A stretch of DNA of 64,000 nt from Maritalea sp049801075 (GCF_049801075.1 NZ_JBNAGG010000007.1:35293-99292), one strand, 5' to 3'; positions 33,748 through 42,938 are shown, numbered from the stretch's first letter. Numbers and translations are program-made. Notes: generated from the letters alone by a model not told the origin.

Positions 33748-34620
33748 ATGCGATTTATGACAAAACGCACCCCGTTTGGTCTTGGAGTGGCGTTGGCATT
33801 TTCCGGTTTTGTGTCTTTGGCAGGGGCGCAGGAGGAAATGTCAGCGGAAGAACAGGCGCGGTTAGCGGCGGCCGACAATGGCGCTGAAACCGCGCAAACA
33901 TTGGCGCTTCCCTTTGTTGATCCGTTTGACGGGAATGCTTTGTCGGCATCTTGGGCGGTTCAAAATGAAAATTTGGACAAATATGTGCTGGAAGCCGGCG
34001 AGATTTTTGTGCTTGAAAATGGCGGCACGGCCACACCGGACAATGCAGAGGCAGACAATATTTTCACCCTTGATGGGGGATTGCCTGAGGGTGATTTCAC
34101 CATGCAGATTTCCGCCAAGTTGGAAACCAAAACCGGCGAAGAAAGCGTTTGGATTGGCTTGCGCGAAGATGAGGACAATTACATCGCGGCGCAATTATAT
34201 GCCCACACAAAGGGCTGCGGCACTGCGCTTTATCTGCATGTGGAAAGCTCGCGGACCTTTGCTGAAGGTGAAAAGCCAGCCGTCACCCAGTTCACCAGCA
34301 ATCTGTTTGATGGGCCATTGCTCGACAATATTTGCAACGATGGGCCGCGTGTGATTGCCGATGAGGCCTTGATGGCTTTGTTTGAGGAAGGGTTTGAACT
34401 TCGACTTACCCGTACGGGCTTTCAATATCATGCCGGGGTAACCCTCAATATGCCCGCTTTAGGCGACCAGCCTGCTGGTGCTTATGAATTTGCCACGCGC
34501 CGTTTGGCGCGGACGGAAAATTTCGGGCAACCCTTTTTCATGTTGGGGCAGTTTAAAAAAGCCGGGTCGGGCGAAAGCACGGCACTTTTCCAAGAAATGC
34601 GTATTGAGGCGGGCCAATGA
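33748..34620 (+). CDS. Secreted lectin-like domain protein, unknown function
   Basis: A signal peptide (about 1-27, ending SLAGAQ) precedes one domain of about 235 residues. The domain begins FVDPFDGNALSASWAVQNE and resembles concanavalin-like (LamG/DUF1349-type) folds. The same domain forms the C-terminus of the next protein; both keep KGCG and LFDGPxxDNIC, suggesting one disulfide in the periplasm. The RBS TTGGAG is eight bases before ATG. The gene overlaps the VWA gene (ATGATAA). I propose carbohydrate or protein binding at the envelope, without direct proof. Confidence 0.72.
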   Translation: MRFMTKRTPFGLGVALAFSGFVSLAGAQEEMSAEEQARLAAADNGAETAQTLALPFVDPFDGNALSASWAVQNENLDKYVLEAGEIFVLENGGTATPDNAEADNIFTLDGGLPEGDFTMQISAKLETKTGEESVWIGLREDEDNYIAAQLYAHTKGCGTALYLHVESSRTFAEGEKPAVTQFTSNLFDGPLLDNICNDGPRVIADEALMALFEEGFELRLTRTGFQYHAGVTLNMPALGDQPAGAYEFATRRLARTENFGQPFFMLGQFKKAGSGESTALFQEMRIEAGQ

Positions 34621-36557
34621 TAAAAGATTTGATTCACAAAACATCATCATTTTTGGTCATCAGTGCGTTGAGCCTCGGTATAGGCGGCGTAGCGCATGCA
34701 CAAGAGGCGGAAATGGACAGAGCCGTGCAGATGGTGCGGCTCTTTTTCGCGGATCATTCCACGCGCTTTATCGCGGGCGATGAGCCATTGCTCAATCAGG
34801 CGAAGGCGGCAGAAAAATATATGGTCGATGATTTAGCCATTGATGGGCTGCAGGGCCAATTGGGCGCAGATCCGGTATTTTGCGGGCAGGATGCTGAAAT
34901 TGCAGATTTGCAGATCATGCCAGACCCTGAATTGCCAATGTTGCGCGGTGCGGCGCAAGTGCGGGTGAACTTCACCAATTTTGGCCGTCCCACGTCGACA
35001 CTTTACACCTTGGTACAATGGAAACCGGGGGAAGAATGGCAGATTAGCGATATTTATTGCGAGACGGATAATTGGTCCCTTGTGCAGACGATGCGCGAAA
35101 TGGGCATTTCATATGCACCAAATGATGGTACTGAGACCACTTTGAACATGGCGGATGCCCAGATGGACGATCCTGATGAGCAGGTTGGCATGGAGCAAGG
35201 GGATTTGCCGGGCAATGGCCAACAGGGTGAGGGGAGCGATTTGCTCTTCATTCTCGATGGCTCCGGGTCCATGTGGGGGCAGATTGACGGGGTGGCGAAA
35301 ATCACCACCGCCAAGCAGGCGCTCAAGGGCCTTGTTGGCGATTTGCCGTCCACCACCCGCGTGGGCTTGATGGCTTATGGCCATCGGCGCGAAGGCGATT
35401 GTGCTGACACAGAAATTTTGATGCCTGTTGCGGATCATGCTTCAGGCCAAATGGGCCCTGCTATTGATGGCGTAAGCCCGCGTGGCAAAACGCCGATTGC
35501 AGGTGCGTTGGCGGAGGCGGCCGGCGCTTTCCCAAGTGCAGATCGTCGGGCAAATATCTTGTTGATCTCAGATGGTTTGGAAACATGTGGCGGCGATCCA
35601 TGTGCGGCGGCGGCTGATTTGGCGACGCAAGGCGTGGACACGCGGGTGCATGTGGTTGGCTTTGACCTGAGCGAGGAAGAAGGACAGGCGCTGCAATGTA
35701 TCGCGGATAATGGCAATGGCAATTATTATGCTGCGGCCAATGCCGATGAGTTTGTGGATGCGGTGGAGCAAGCCGTTGCGGACACAGAGGCGCCAGCAGA
35801 ACCGGAACCAGCGCCCGCGCCAGAACCTGAGCCTGTGGCCAACAAATATTTTGAAGAAAATTTTGATGGTCCGGCACTTGATGCGGCGTGGTCAATTGAG
35901 CAGGAATTGGCCGATGCCAAAGCCTTAAATGGGGCCGGGGAGATATTTGTCTCTGCCTTTGGCCGCAACAATTTCTACGATCATGCGGAGGCGCAAAATC
36001 GCTATATTTTGGATAAGCCTTTGCCGGAAGGTGATTTTGACCTGACGATGCAGGTGCGATTCCCCATTCAAACGGGCAGTGAACATGCTTGGCTATCGCT
36101 CTATGACAATGCGGCCAATCAGATTGGCGCATTGCTATGGGCCGAATGGAAAGGCTGCGGCCGGAGCATCAATCTCTCTTTGATCAAAGTGGCAGGTGCT
36201 GAGGGTGAAAAGCCGGAGAAAACGCAGTTCAAATCCGTGTTGTTTGATGGGCCAGTGATTGACAATATTTGCAGTGCCGGGCCACGCGCGGATGCGGACA
36301 AGATTTTGCAGATGTTGGCGGAAGAGGGGGCGAAGTTGACCCTTAAGCGACGCGGGCGGAAGCTAACGGCATCGGTTACGCTGAATGTGCCCGCCATGGG
36401 CGACAATCCGGCGCAAAGCGTGACAGTGGAAAGCGAAGAAATCACCAGCTTACGCCTTTCTGGCCAGCCAAGTTTCTTCCTTGGTCAATGGAATGGCGGT
36501 GCGCCGGGCGAAAGCCACTATTTCGTCGATCAATTTGCGATTGAGCAATTGCAATGA
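34617..36557 (+). CDS. Secreted von Willebrand factor A protein with C-terminal lectin-like domain
   Basis: The 646-residue protein has a signal peptide (to about residue 30, IGGVAHAQ). An N-terminal domain follows (about 33-160, resembling DUF3828-type folds, with two cysteines). Next are a VWA domain (about 208-385) with intact MIDAS DGSGS at 214-218, and a proline/glutamate-rich linker AEPEPAPAPEPEP. Last is the lectin-like domain (about 412-646) shared with the preceding protein. VWA domains bind protein ligands through a metal ion. The VWA part is paralogous to that at 60654 (DGSGSMWGQI, AYGHRRxGDC, DGLETCxxDPC). The role is unknown; envelope adhesion or surveillance is plausible. Confidence 0.8.
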   Translation: MIKDLIHKTSSFLVISALSLGIGGVAHAQEAEMDRAVQMVRLFFADHSTRFIAGDEPLLNQAKAAEKYMVDDLAIDGLQGQLGADPVFCGQDAEIADLQIMPDPELPMLRGAAQVRVNFTNFGRPTSTLYTLVQWKPGEEWQISDIYCETDNWSLVQTMREMGISYAPNDGTETTLNMADAQMDDPDEQVGMEQGDLPGNGQQGEGSDLLFILDGSGSMWGQIDGVAKITTAKQALKGLVGDLPSTTRVGLMAYGHRREGDCADTEILMPVADHASGQMGPAIDGVSPRGKTPIAGALAEAAGAFPSADRRANILLISDGLETCGGDPCAAAADLATQGVDTRVHVVGFDLSEEEGQALQCIADNGNGNYYAAANADEFVDAVEQAVADTEAPAEPEPAPAPEPEPVANKYFEENFDGPALDAAWSIEQELADAKALNGAGEIFVSAFGRNNFYDHAEAQNRYILDKPLPEGDFDLTMQVRFPIQTGSEHAWLSLYDNAANQIGALLWAEWKGCGRSINLSLIKVAGAEGEKPEKTQFKSVLFDGPVIDNICSAGPRADADKILQMLAEEGAKLTLKRRGRKLTASVTLNVPAMGDNPAQSVTVESEEITSLRLSGQPSFFLGQWNGGAPGESHYFVDQFAIEQLQ

Positions 36558-37246
36558 CCCGGCTAATCCCGCTGATGTTCACCGCTCTGCTTGGCATGGG
36601 CCAAATGGCCCTTGCCCAAAGCGCAGAACATTTGCGATGCGCGGCGGGGTTTGGCTGCCAAGGTTTGGGAGTAGATGCCGGCGATGCCTTGGTGTTGTTG
36701 GGGGTGGAAACGCAAGATCAGGCAACCGATCTTTACATCCAGAAATATCCTGATCGTTATTTTGATGATGCATTTCCCGAACCCGGCGAGCCGGAAAATC
36801 CGGCCCAACTTGATAAGGATGGCGACAATAGCGCCATCCAGCTTTTCGACGGTGATGAGGCACCCACCAAGGAGATCGATTTGTTTGACGGTTCGGAAAC
36901 GGGCCAGAAGGAAATTGATTTATTTGAACCTGACCAAACTGCCGCATCGGGTGATCATCCCGTCGAATTCACCAATCTCGAAGGCTATAGCGAAAAGCCT
37001 TGCGCAGGCTGGCTGATAAAGAACCCGAAATTTCCTCACGCACAGGCCGCTGGCGTTAGCGTTTGTCTGGATCAAAAGGGCTTTTCTTCAGAAAATTGCG
37101 GGTTGCCTGCGGCAAATCCCATTTGCGTTATTCAGCGCAAATCTAAGGCCGCATGTTTTGGCCTAACCACAACGTCCCGCGCCGTGAATATCGCTGCTGT
37201 ATGCCAAGGCCAATGTACGGCATTTTCTTACATTGTTTGTCGATAA
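36554..37246 (+). CDS. Secreted cysteine-containing protein with IDLFDG repeats
   Basis: I recognise no family. The 230-residue protein has a signal peptide (about 1-22, QMALAQ), two cysteines near the new N-terminus (LRCAAGFGC), and an acidic middle with three tandem near-repeats: IQLFDGDEAPTK, IDLFDGSETGQK and IDLFEPDQT. A cysteine-rich C-terminal domain with eight cysteines (about 140-230) follows. It overlaps the VWA gene by four bases, so it is part of the same operon and probably exported with it. The short acidic repeats look like an interaction or calcium-binding segment, but that is speculation. Confidence 0.68.
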   Translation: MTRLIPLMFTALLGMGQMALAQSAEHLRCAAGFGCQGLGVDAGDALVLLGVETQDQATDLYIQKYPDRYFDDAFPEPGEPENPAQLDKDGDNSAIQLFDGDEAPTKEIDLFDGSETGQKEIDLFEPDQTAASGDHPVEFTNLEGYSEKPCAGWLIKNPKFPHAQAAGVSVCLDQKGFSSENCGLPAANPICVIQRKSKAACFGLTTTSRAVNIAAVCQGQCTAFSYIVCR

Positions 37247-37266
37247 TCTCACCCATTTGGGAGAGG
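37247..37266 (+). promoter_or_regulatory. Shared palindromic element, copy B (upstream of secreted 138-aa protein)
   Basis: TCTCACCCATTTGGGAGAGG matches copy A at 16 of 20 positions. It begins directly after the stop codon of the preceding gene and ends 65 bases before the ATG at 37332. The following GCCAAATGCC also resembles the sequence after copy C (GCCAAGTCCC). Confidence 0.45.
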
Positions 37267-37331
37267 CCAAATGCCTTTGTCGCCAATAGTTTGGTCTCAG
37301 TTCAGACCGGGGGCGGTTAGAGGAGAGACAA

Positions 37332-37748
37332 ATGAAAAAATTGACACTGGGTGCGGCCTTTACAGCATTTTCCCTTTTGGGGTTTGCGGCGCCTTCCATT
37401 GCGGCAGATTGCGTTAAAAACTATGTGTTTAAAAACGTTACGGACACCGATATTCGGTTTAAAATTGAATCGCGCACCCGCGCGAATGCCACATGGTACT
37501 CAGGCGGCATCAAAGCGCCAATCACCTATGGCGGGCGTTTCGACACGATCAAGGCGGGCGAGCAAGTGAGTGGCACCATCACCTATAAAATTGTGGGGTG
37601 TAGCGTGAAGCGCAAAGTACGGATCAAACTGACTTGCAGAGATAGCTCAAACGGCAGATATGTTGGCAACCGCGTGATCAATGTGGCGCAGGGCAAAATG
37701 CATCGGGTTTATGATTTGAAATCAGACCTGCATTGCAACAATCGATAA
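37332..37748 (+). CDS. Small secreted protein, unknown function
   Basis: The 138-residue protein has a clear signal peptide (cleavage after about residue 24, APSIAA) and a basic mature part with four cysteines (ADCVKNYVF, VGCSVKRKV, LTCRDSS, LHCNNR), probably in two disulfides. The pattern of short beta strands (DTDIRFKIESRT, GGRFDTIKAGEQVSGTITYKI) suggests a beta-sandwich. RBS GAGGAGAGA is close to the ATG. It is separated from the VWA operon by 85 bases that contain element B, so it probably has its own promoter. It is convergent with the LuxR-hydrolase gene, with no intergenic base. Confidence 0.65.
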   Translation: MKKLTLGAAFTAFSLLGFAAPSIAADCVKNYVFKNVTDTDIRFKIESRTRANATWYSGGIKAPITYGGRFDTIKAGEQVSGTITYKIVGCSVKRKVRIKLTCRDSSNGRYVGNRVINVAQGKMHRVYDLKSDLHCNNR

Positions 37749-39539
37749 TTATTTGAGCCAGCCAATGGGGCCGGACATAAGCCGGGCGGAAAGTTCCGCC
37801 TGGCTGTGCACCCCAACTTTTTGAAAGCTCTTTTTCAAATGGCCGCGCACGGTGCTGACATAAATGCCCAATTGCTCGGCGATTTCATCCAAGCTTTGGC
37901 CCGCCGCCACGCCCAATGCGATCTCGGCTTCCTTACCCGTTAGGCCATAGGCCAATTCCGCCAACACTTTTTTATCGCTGCTGATCTCGCCAGATTCTGC
38001 CCCACTGCGGGCGATTAAAATGGAAGCAGGCTTTTTGCGCTGCAACCCGGTTTGATGCAGGGCAGGAGGGTAAAACTGAAAGCCGACAGGCTTTTCCTGA
38101 AAAATGATCACGCGATCCTTGCCCGCTTCTTCATCATTGGCAGAGGCCAATAATAGCCGCGTGGCCCGATGGTCATAACCATCCTGATTGCCTTGGGCCG
38201 CTAAATCAGGGAAGAGATGATTGAGCAGCGAACGATAGGTTTCGTTTGCGTGCAGCAGCTCGCCATCACGGTCTAAGATCGCCACGCCGATTTGCAGTTT
38301 TTCCACCACGGTTTGCAGCAAAATGCCCAAAGTGGCGTTCATCATCACTTGCTGGTTGAGGGTGAAGGCGCGCTCCCAATGGGGCATTAATTGGCTGATC
38401 CGCGCTTGCATATCTTCTTCTGACACATCACCTTCGAGCTCTGCATCATAGATCATGCGATAGATCACCTCGGTCCAGCGGCTTTCATCGTCAATCGCGT
38501 TGTAGCAAAGCTCCACCAACTCGCTGGCCCCTAGCTCTGTATTTTGTGCCGTGCCCATATGGGTGATCATGCTGCTGGCCAAATCGGCAACGGCCATTTC
38601 TTCATGGTCCGCCTGCGGTCGATGGGTGCCTTCGGCCCAATCCAACACCCGCTGACTGATCTGATATTTATCTTCTTCCAAAAACAGAGCGGAACGCGCA
38701 CCATTCACACGCTCTGAGGCCACATCATCAATGCCGATTTGATGTAAAAACCGCTCGATCGGGGCGAGAAAACCGCCATCGCGCAACATGGCGTCTTCGC
38801 CGCCAAACATCATCAAACACCGTGTGCCCGGTTTCATCTTGGCGTCTTTCGGCCAGCGCCATGATGTGAGCATGCCTTCAAATATGTTCGACCAATAGGC
38901 GGGGGTCGGGATTGGCCAGCCATAAGGGTCGTTCACCACTTTTTGGATTAATGCACGGTCCGAACTCATCACGTCGGCCGGGTGGCTGCGGTCTTTCAAA
39001 TGGCTGCCCAAGAAGGCATAAAGGTGATGCAGCGGTTGTTCGTCAGGCGCATCCGCATTTCGCATCCGCATTCGGGCCATGGCAAAGGCTTTGCCGAACA
39101 GGGCGAGCGTTTTTTGATTTGGCGGCGGCGAAATCAACACAATGTGTTTGGCGAGATCCGGCCAGTCTTTCATCACTTCAAGGGTGAGCAGGGCGGTGAT
39201 GTTCGGCACCACCACCATGCGGTTTTCCCACGCAATTTGCTCGAAGCTCTTTTCTAAAAAATGGCGCATATCGGTGACCGCATCTTGCCAGCCGGTTTTG
39301 GCGGGTAAATGACCCAGAATTTGCGTATCGTCGGTGCTGCGGCCATGGCCGCGCACGTCGCCGGAAAAAACATGCCAGCCTTGGCGCTGAAACCCTTCAG
39401 CCAATGGCCCCAACATGCCCGAATGGGTGGGTTGAGAATGGCCCACAAATACAGCACGTTCTACGTTGCTGCCGCGGGCTTTCCACTGACGAAACATTAG
39501 GGTTGGCCCCGACTTTTGGGGCAAAAGACGATAATCCAT
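37749..39539 (-). CDS. LuxR-type regulator fused to inactive alpha/beta-hydrolase and PAS-like domains
   Basis: The 596-residue protein joins three parts. Residues about 10-310 form a lysophospholipase-like alpha/beta hydrolase (FVGHSQPTHSGMLGPLAEGF, GDVRGHGRS). About 400-500 is a PAS-like region (QIGVAILDRDGELLHANETYRSLL). About 530-592 is a LuxR/GerE helix-turn-helix (LTGKEAEIALGVAAGQSLDEIAEQLGIYVSTVRGHLK in pieces). The GxSxG elbow is replaced by VPNIT and the catalytic histidine region GARHEL by GARSAL, so catalysis is unlikely. The domain may sense a lipid or ester. The ATG at 39539 is chosen because GGAGG lies six bases ahead. It could control the nearby secreted-protein genes. Confidence 0.82.
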   Translation of the reverse strand: MDYRLLPQKSGPTLMFRQWKARGSNVERAVFVGHSQPTHSGMLGPLAEGFQRQGWHVFSGDVRGHGRSTDDTQILGHLPAKTGWQDAVTDMRHFLEKSFEQIAWENRMVVVPNITALLTLEVMKDWPDLAKHIVLISPPPNQKTLALFGKAFAMARMRMRNADAPDEQPLHHLYAFLGSHLKDRSHPADVMSSDRALIQKVVNDPYGWPIPTPAYWSNIFEGMLTSWRWPKDAKMKPGTRCLMMFGGEDAMLRDGGFLAPIERFLHQIGIDDVASERVNGARSALFLEEDKYQISQRVLDWAEGTHRPQADHEEMAVADLASSMITHMGTAQNTELGASELVELCYNAIDDESRWTEVIYRMIYDAELEGDVSEEDMQARISQLMPHWERAFTLNQQVMMNATLGILLQTVVEKLQIGVAILDRDGELLHANETYRSLLNHLFPDLAAQGNQDGYDHRATRLLLASANDEEAGKDRVIIFQEKPVGFQFYPPALHQTGLQRKKPASILIARSGAESGEISSDKKVLAELAYGLTGKEAEIALGVAAGQSLDEIAEQLGIYVSTVRGHLKKSFQKVGVHSQAELSARLMSGPIGWLK

Positions 39540-39648
39540 ACATGTCCTCCGGCGCCAATTTGGCATGAGTGACCTTTGGTTTGAAGAGGGCGCGCGAAAT
39601 TAGTCGCAAAATTCACATTTGCAACCGCGCGTAAATCTGTGGTGAGGC

Positions 39649-40680
39649 TTATTCGATGTAGGGTTTGATGCCCAATTTGGCGCTTTCAAATTCGCGTGAT
39701 AGCTCGCACAGCAATTCATCAATGCGGTCGGGCATGGCATTTTTGCCCACCAACTTATCCTGCGCCATGAAATACAGCACGTCATCATCCAGCACAAAAC
39801 CCACCTTGTGATAGCGATGATTAAGCGCCAACATGGCGTCTTGAGTGGCGGGGGTTAAAATGCGCATCACTTCTAAATCGGGGGTCTGTTGCGCTTGACG
39901 TTGGTCCAAATAGCGCCCCGAAATTTTAAACCGATCATTGAATTCCATGCTTTCGGTTTTGATGTCGCGATCCAACGGCCCCTTATGCAGAATATTTTCG
40001 GGCTGGATCACCACGCGCACGCCAGTTTTACGGTCAATTTTGTAGGCGCCGAGTAGGCTGAAAAACTGGCCAAATCCCCCTTGGCCGCCAAAATTATCGC
40101 GGCGTAGCGCCGGATTTGCCGCTAAGCCCGCTTCCATTTGCATGGAACCGATGGCCAGCCAAAAGGGCAAATGGTCCTCGCGACTGTCGCCCCAAAACTC
40201 CCCGTCAAAATAAGCCCCAACATAAGCGCCCACTTGCACTTTGGTGAGTTCGGGCACTTCGGCCTCAATCTTTTCGGCCCGCTCGGACTTAGCAGATGTG
40301 GCCCGGCGATCAACACCATCGCTGGTGCTTGTCGCCACATAGTTTAGTCGCCGTTCCATTAATTTGGGCGTATAGCTCCAATTTTGGCTTTGTGCCGTTT
40401 TGACCCGCCTGATGGTTTTGCGGCCATGTTCATTTTCAAAATGATCGGCCAGCAAAAAGGCCCCCATAAAAACGGTGGCTGCCACCGTGCTGTAAATGGG
40501 GAAACTGCCCATCACCAAGCCCTCAATGATGACGCCAACAAAGCTGAGCGCAGCAGCGAGCGGCAAAATCCGCTTCAGCCACATGGGCAAAGCAATGCCT
40601 TGCTTGATCGTGGAAAGCTCGGGCGTTTCGATGCTGATTTGACCCTCAATCGGGTCCCAATGGGTGCGAGGTTCGTTCAT
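39649..40680 (-). CDS. DUF3137 membrane protein paired with LemA
   Basis: The 343-residue protein has two membrane helices close together (about 36-56 and 62-80) and a large cytosolic C-terminal domain. That domain contains GAYVGAYFDGEFWGDSREDH, FFSLLGAYKIDRKTG and FKISGRYLDQRQAQQTPDLEVMRILTP in pieces, the DUF3137 pattern. These proteins are usually encoded with LemA and their role is not known. It overlaps lemA by four bases. Confidence 0.82.
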   Translation of the reverse strand: MNEPRTHWDPIEGQISIETPELSTIKQGIALPMWLKRILPLAAALSFVGVIIEGLVMGSFPIYSTVAATVFMGAFLLADHFENEHGRKTIRRVKTAQSQNWSYTPKLMERRLNYVATSTSDGVDRRATSAKSERAEKIEAEVPELTKVQVGAYVGAYFDGEFWGDSREDHLPFWLAIGSMQMEAGLAANPALRRDNFGGQGGFGQFFSLLGAYKIDRKTGVRVVIQPENILHKGPLDRDIKTESMEFNDRFKISGRYLDQRQAQQTPDLEVMRILTPATQDAMLALNHRYHKVGFVLDDDVLYFMAQDKLVGKNAMPDRIDELLCELSREFESAKLGIKPYIE

Positions 40681-41252
40681 GATTGGGCACCAGGCAGATC
40701 AATTTTGGGCATTTGAGCTGCTGATTTCGCGTCTTTGGCGCTGAGGCCAAAAAATGGGGCTTTCTCCAACCGCATTGTTTGCGCCACCCAATTTGATGGG
40801 ATCGCATCCAATTGGGTATTAAACCGCTCAACATTACCATTATAGAGCCGTCGCGATGCTGCGATTTGATCTTCGGTTTCTTCCAACTGCTTTTGCAATT
40901 CAGAAATGTTTTGCGTGGCGGTGATTTCGGGGTGATCTTCGGCATAGGCAAAAAAGTCGCGCAAGCCTTGGGTTAGGCTTGCTTCTGCTAATTCGACCTT
41001 CTCAATTTCTTGGTCAAGCGCTGTCACTGCCTCTTGTCGGACCGCCAAGATTTGGTCGAACAAATTTTCTTCATGTTTGATGGCGCTGCGCACCGCATCC
41101 ACCAAAGCAGGCACCAAGTCATGCCGCCGTTTCAATTGTATTTGAATGCCAGCATATGCGTTTGAAACCGCGTTTTTCGCGGCGGCAAGCCGATTTTGCA
41201 AATAGATATAGCCGCCAATCAGAATGACAATGCCAATGATGAGATTGGTCAT
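40677..41252 (-). CDS. lemA: LemA family protein
   Basis: The 191-residue protein has one N-terminal membrane helix (about 2-19, LIIGIVILIGGYIYLQ) and a long helical body with the signature NAVSNAYAGIQIQLKRRHDLVPALVDAV. This is the LemA N-terminal segment, followed by coiled-coil stretches and FNTQLDAIPSNWVA. LemA proteins are membrane-anchored with the helical domain probably outside; their molecular role is unclear. RBS AAAGGGA precedes ATG. Element C is centred about 70 bases upstream. Confidence 0.9.
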   Translation of the reverse strand: MTNLIIGIVILIGGYIYLQNRLAAAKNAVSNAYAGIQIQLKRRHDLVPALVDAVRSAIKHEENLFDQILAVRQEAVTALDQEIEKVELAEASLTQGLRDFFAYAEDHPEITATQNISELQKQLEETEDQIAASRRLYNGNVERFNTQLDAIPSNWVAQTMRLEKAPFFGLSAKDAKSAAQMPKIDLPGAQS

Positions 41253-41311
41253 AATTTCCCTTTATGCAAATGCCCCCGCGCTTTCTCCATGCCGCAGGTG
41301 AGGGGACTTGG

Positions 41312-41331
41312 CCTCCCCCAAATGGGGTGGA
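41312..41331 (-). promoter_or_regulatory. Shared palindromic element, copy C (upstream of lemA)
   Basis: On the minus strand this reads TCCACCCCATTTGGGGGAGG, 16 of 20 identical to copy B. It ends 59 bases before the lemA ATG and lies in the gap shared with the divergent transporter gene, so it cannot be a terminator of either. Confidence 0.45.
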
Positions 41332-41444
41332 TCGAAAAGTTTATTGGCATCAACCTGCCCAGATTTTGTCTGGGTTAGCGTTTGGGCTGGCTAGACGCAC
41401 GTTCCTGTTTTCGCATAAGGTGGCGGCGATGGGGACAGGTTTGA

Positions 41445-42758
41445 ATGAATAGTCAATTTTGGTTTGGGCTGATTTTGGCCGCGGCGTTGATTGGGCCATT
41501 GGCTTATGCCTTGCTGAGCGCACGGCAAATCAGCCGCAATGCCTATATTTTTAATGATGGCCAAAGCGGCTTTGCGGCCACCCTTGCAGGCGTTGTTTGC
41601 GGCAATATGGGTGTGGGCACTTTTGTGGCCATCATGTTGTTTTCGCAAGCCAGCCTAGTCATCGGCCTGTCGCTTGCGCTTGCCTATATGTTGGGTCTAT
41701 TTCTTTGCGCATTCTTGGCGCCCTTTGTACAACGTTTCGCCCAACAATATGGTGCATCGGGCCTGGTGGACTTGATCGTGCTGGCGCACAATATCAAACA
41801 TCCTTTTGGCGTGTGGTTACCGATTGCTTCGGTGTTTTTGTTGCGGGCCGCCGTGCAATTGTTGGCACTGGCCGCCTTGCTCAGCTCGATTTTCACCTTG
41901 AGCACGGGGCAAGCAATTTTGCTCTCCACATTGGTGACCGGAGGATACACCGCCTTTGGCGGTTATCGCGCGGCCACCCGTACAGATATTTTCCAAGCGC
42001 TATTGATCGTTGGCGGCATGGTCGCTTTGTTTCTGGCCAATTTTGGTGCCGTAACCACGCCGCAAGCGCCTTTTTGGGATTTGGGGCCCTATCGCTGGCC
42101 ACTTCTGGTGGGCGTGTGGTTGTTTATCCCTGTCAGCGCCGTGTTAGCCGTGGACAATTGGCAGCGCATGGTGGTGGCGAAAGATTTGAATGTGGCCCGC
42201 TGGGGCTTTTTGATCGGCGCGCCGCTTTGCGGCATCTGCTATTTGATCATTTATTGGCTTGGGGTGAATTCCACACTCATCGGCGACATGAGCGGCACCT
42301 TGCGCGCGCTGATGCCGGAAAGTGCGCCCTGGTTGGCCGATATTTTGCTGATCGCGGTGATCATGTCCACCATCGACACTTTCATCATGCCCCTAATGAG
42401 CGGGGCCCAACGCAGCCAATTGCAAGTGCCGCAACTGCGCCTGCTGGTCGCTGCGCTGTTTGTGTTTATCGGCCTTCTGGCCTGGTTGTTGGGCGATATG
42501 CTGCAAAGCGTCATCGCCGCTTTCAGCGCCCTTGTCGCTTTCTTGCCCGCTGTGTGGGCCACGTTCTTTGTGCCGCACAAAATGCCCCGCACCATCGTCG
42601 CCTCACTCTGTTTAGGCGTTGTGTCCACATTTCTGTTCACCATGGTCGACGTAAATCTCGCCGCCTTTGTGGGCTTTGTGGTGGCAGGGTTGGTGGTGGG
42701 CATTGGCTGGCAGGCGGCAATTGCACAAACTAAACGATCTCGCGCGCCACAATACTAA
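41445..42758 (+). CDS. Sodium:solute symporter (SSS) family-like transporter
   Basis: The 437-residue protein has about 12-13 membrane helices with the SSS layout. ISRNAYIFNDGQSGFAATLAGVVCGNMGVGTFVA (in pieces, about 29-62) resembles the first core repeat and its unwound helix. TGGYTAFGGYRAATRTDIFQALLIVGG is the matching YtxxGGlkAvxxTDxxQ signature in the middle. AVDNWQRMVVAKD and the sodium-site-like MSTIDTFIM follow. The substrate is not predictable. It stands alone, divergent from lemA. Confidence 0.82.
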   Translation: MNSQFWFGLILAAALIGPLAYALLSARQISRNAYIFNDGQSGFAATLAGVVCGNMGVGTFVAIMLFSQASLVIGLSLALAYMLGLFLCAFLAPFVQRFAQQYGASGLVDLIVLAHNIKHPFGVWLPIASVFLLRAAVQLLALAALLSSIFTLSTGQAILLSTLVTGGYTAFGGYRAATRTDIFQALLIVGGMVALFLANFGAVTTPQAPFWDLGPYRWPLLVGVWLFIPVSAVLAVDNWQRMVVAKDLNVARWGFLIGAPLCGICYLIIYWLGVNSTLIGDMSGTLRALMPESAPWLADILLIAVIMSTIDTFIMPLMSGAQRSQLQVPQLRLLVAALFVFIGLLAWLLGDMLQSVIAAFSALVAFLPAVWATFFVPHKMPRTIVASLCLGVVSTFLFTMVDVNLAAFVGFVVAGLVVGIGWQAAIAQTKRSRAPQY

Positions 42759-42878
42759 AAATCATTTATAAACAAACAGTTGGCTATTATACAAACGTAT
42801 GATAACTGGACGCCCACGCCGCTACGGGTGTGTTTGTGTTCAAGTCATTGCAAAAAGTTCAAAAAAATTTTGGATCCA

Positions 42879-42905
42879 TGTCGAAAAATCAAAAGTGCAG
42901 ACGTC
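42879..42905 (+). promoter_or_regulatory. Predicted ECF42 sigma-dependent promoter
   Basis: TGTCGA (42879-42884) and CGTC (42902-42905) are separated by 17 bases and lie 34 bases before the MAPEG gene. Promoters of the ECF42 group carry TGTCGA in the -35 and a CG(A/T)C-type -10. This site heads the operon that ends with an ECF42 gene, consistent with self-activation. Confidence 0.6.
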
Positions 42906-42938
42906 CTTGGGGCATGAACCACTCATTTGAAAGGAAAT

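Noticed and set aside
35461..36132. 223-codon minus frame opposite the VWA gene
   Set aside because: Pro/His/Gln-rich shadow with no start signal, opposite an intact VWA domain.
39548..39565. GCCAAATTGGC palindrome before the LuxR-hydrolase start as a fifth copy of the shared element
   Set aside because: The core is one base longer, flanks do not match, and it abuts the RBS instead of lying 46-65 bases upstream.
41597..42733. 378-codon plus frame overlapping the SSS-like gene
   Set aside because: Arg/Cys/His-rich out-of-frame shadow; the 437-residue frame has clear membrane helices and SSS motifs.
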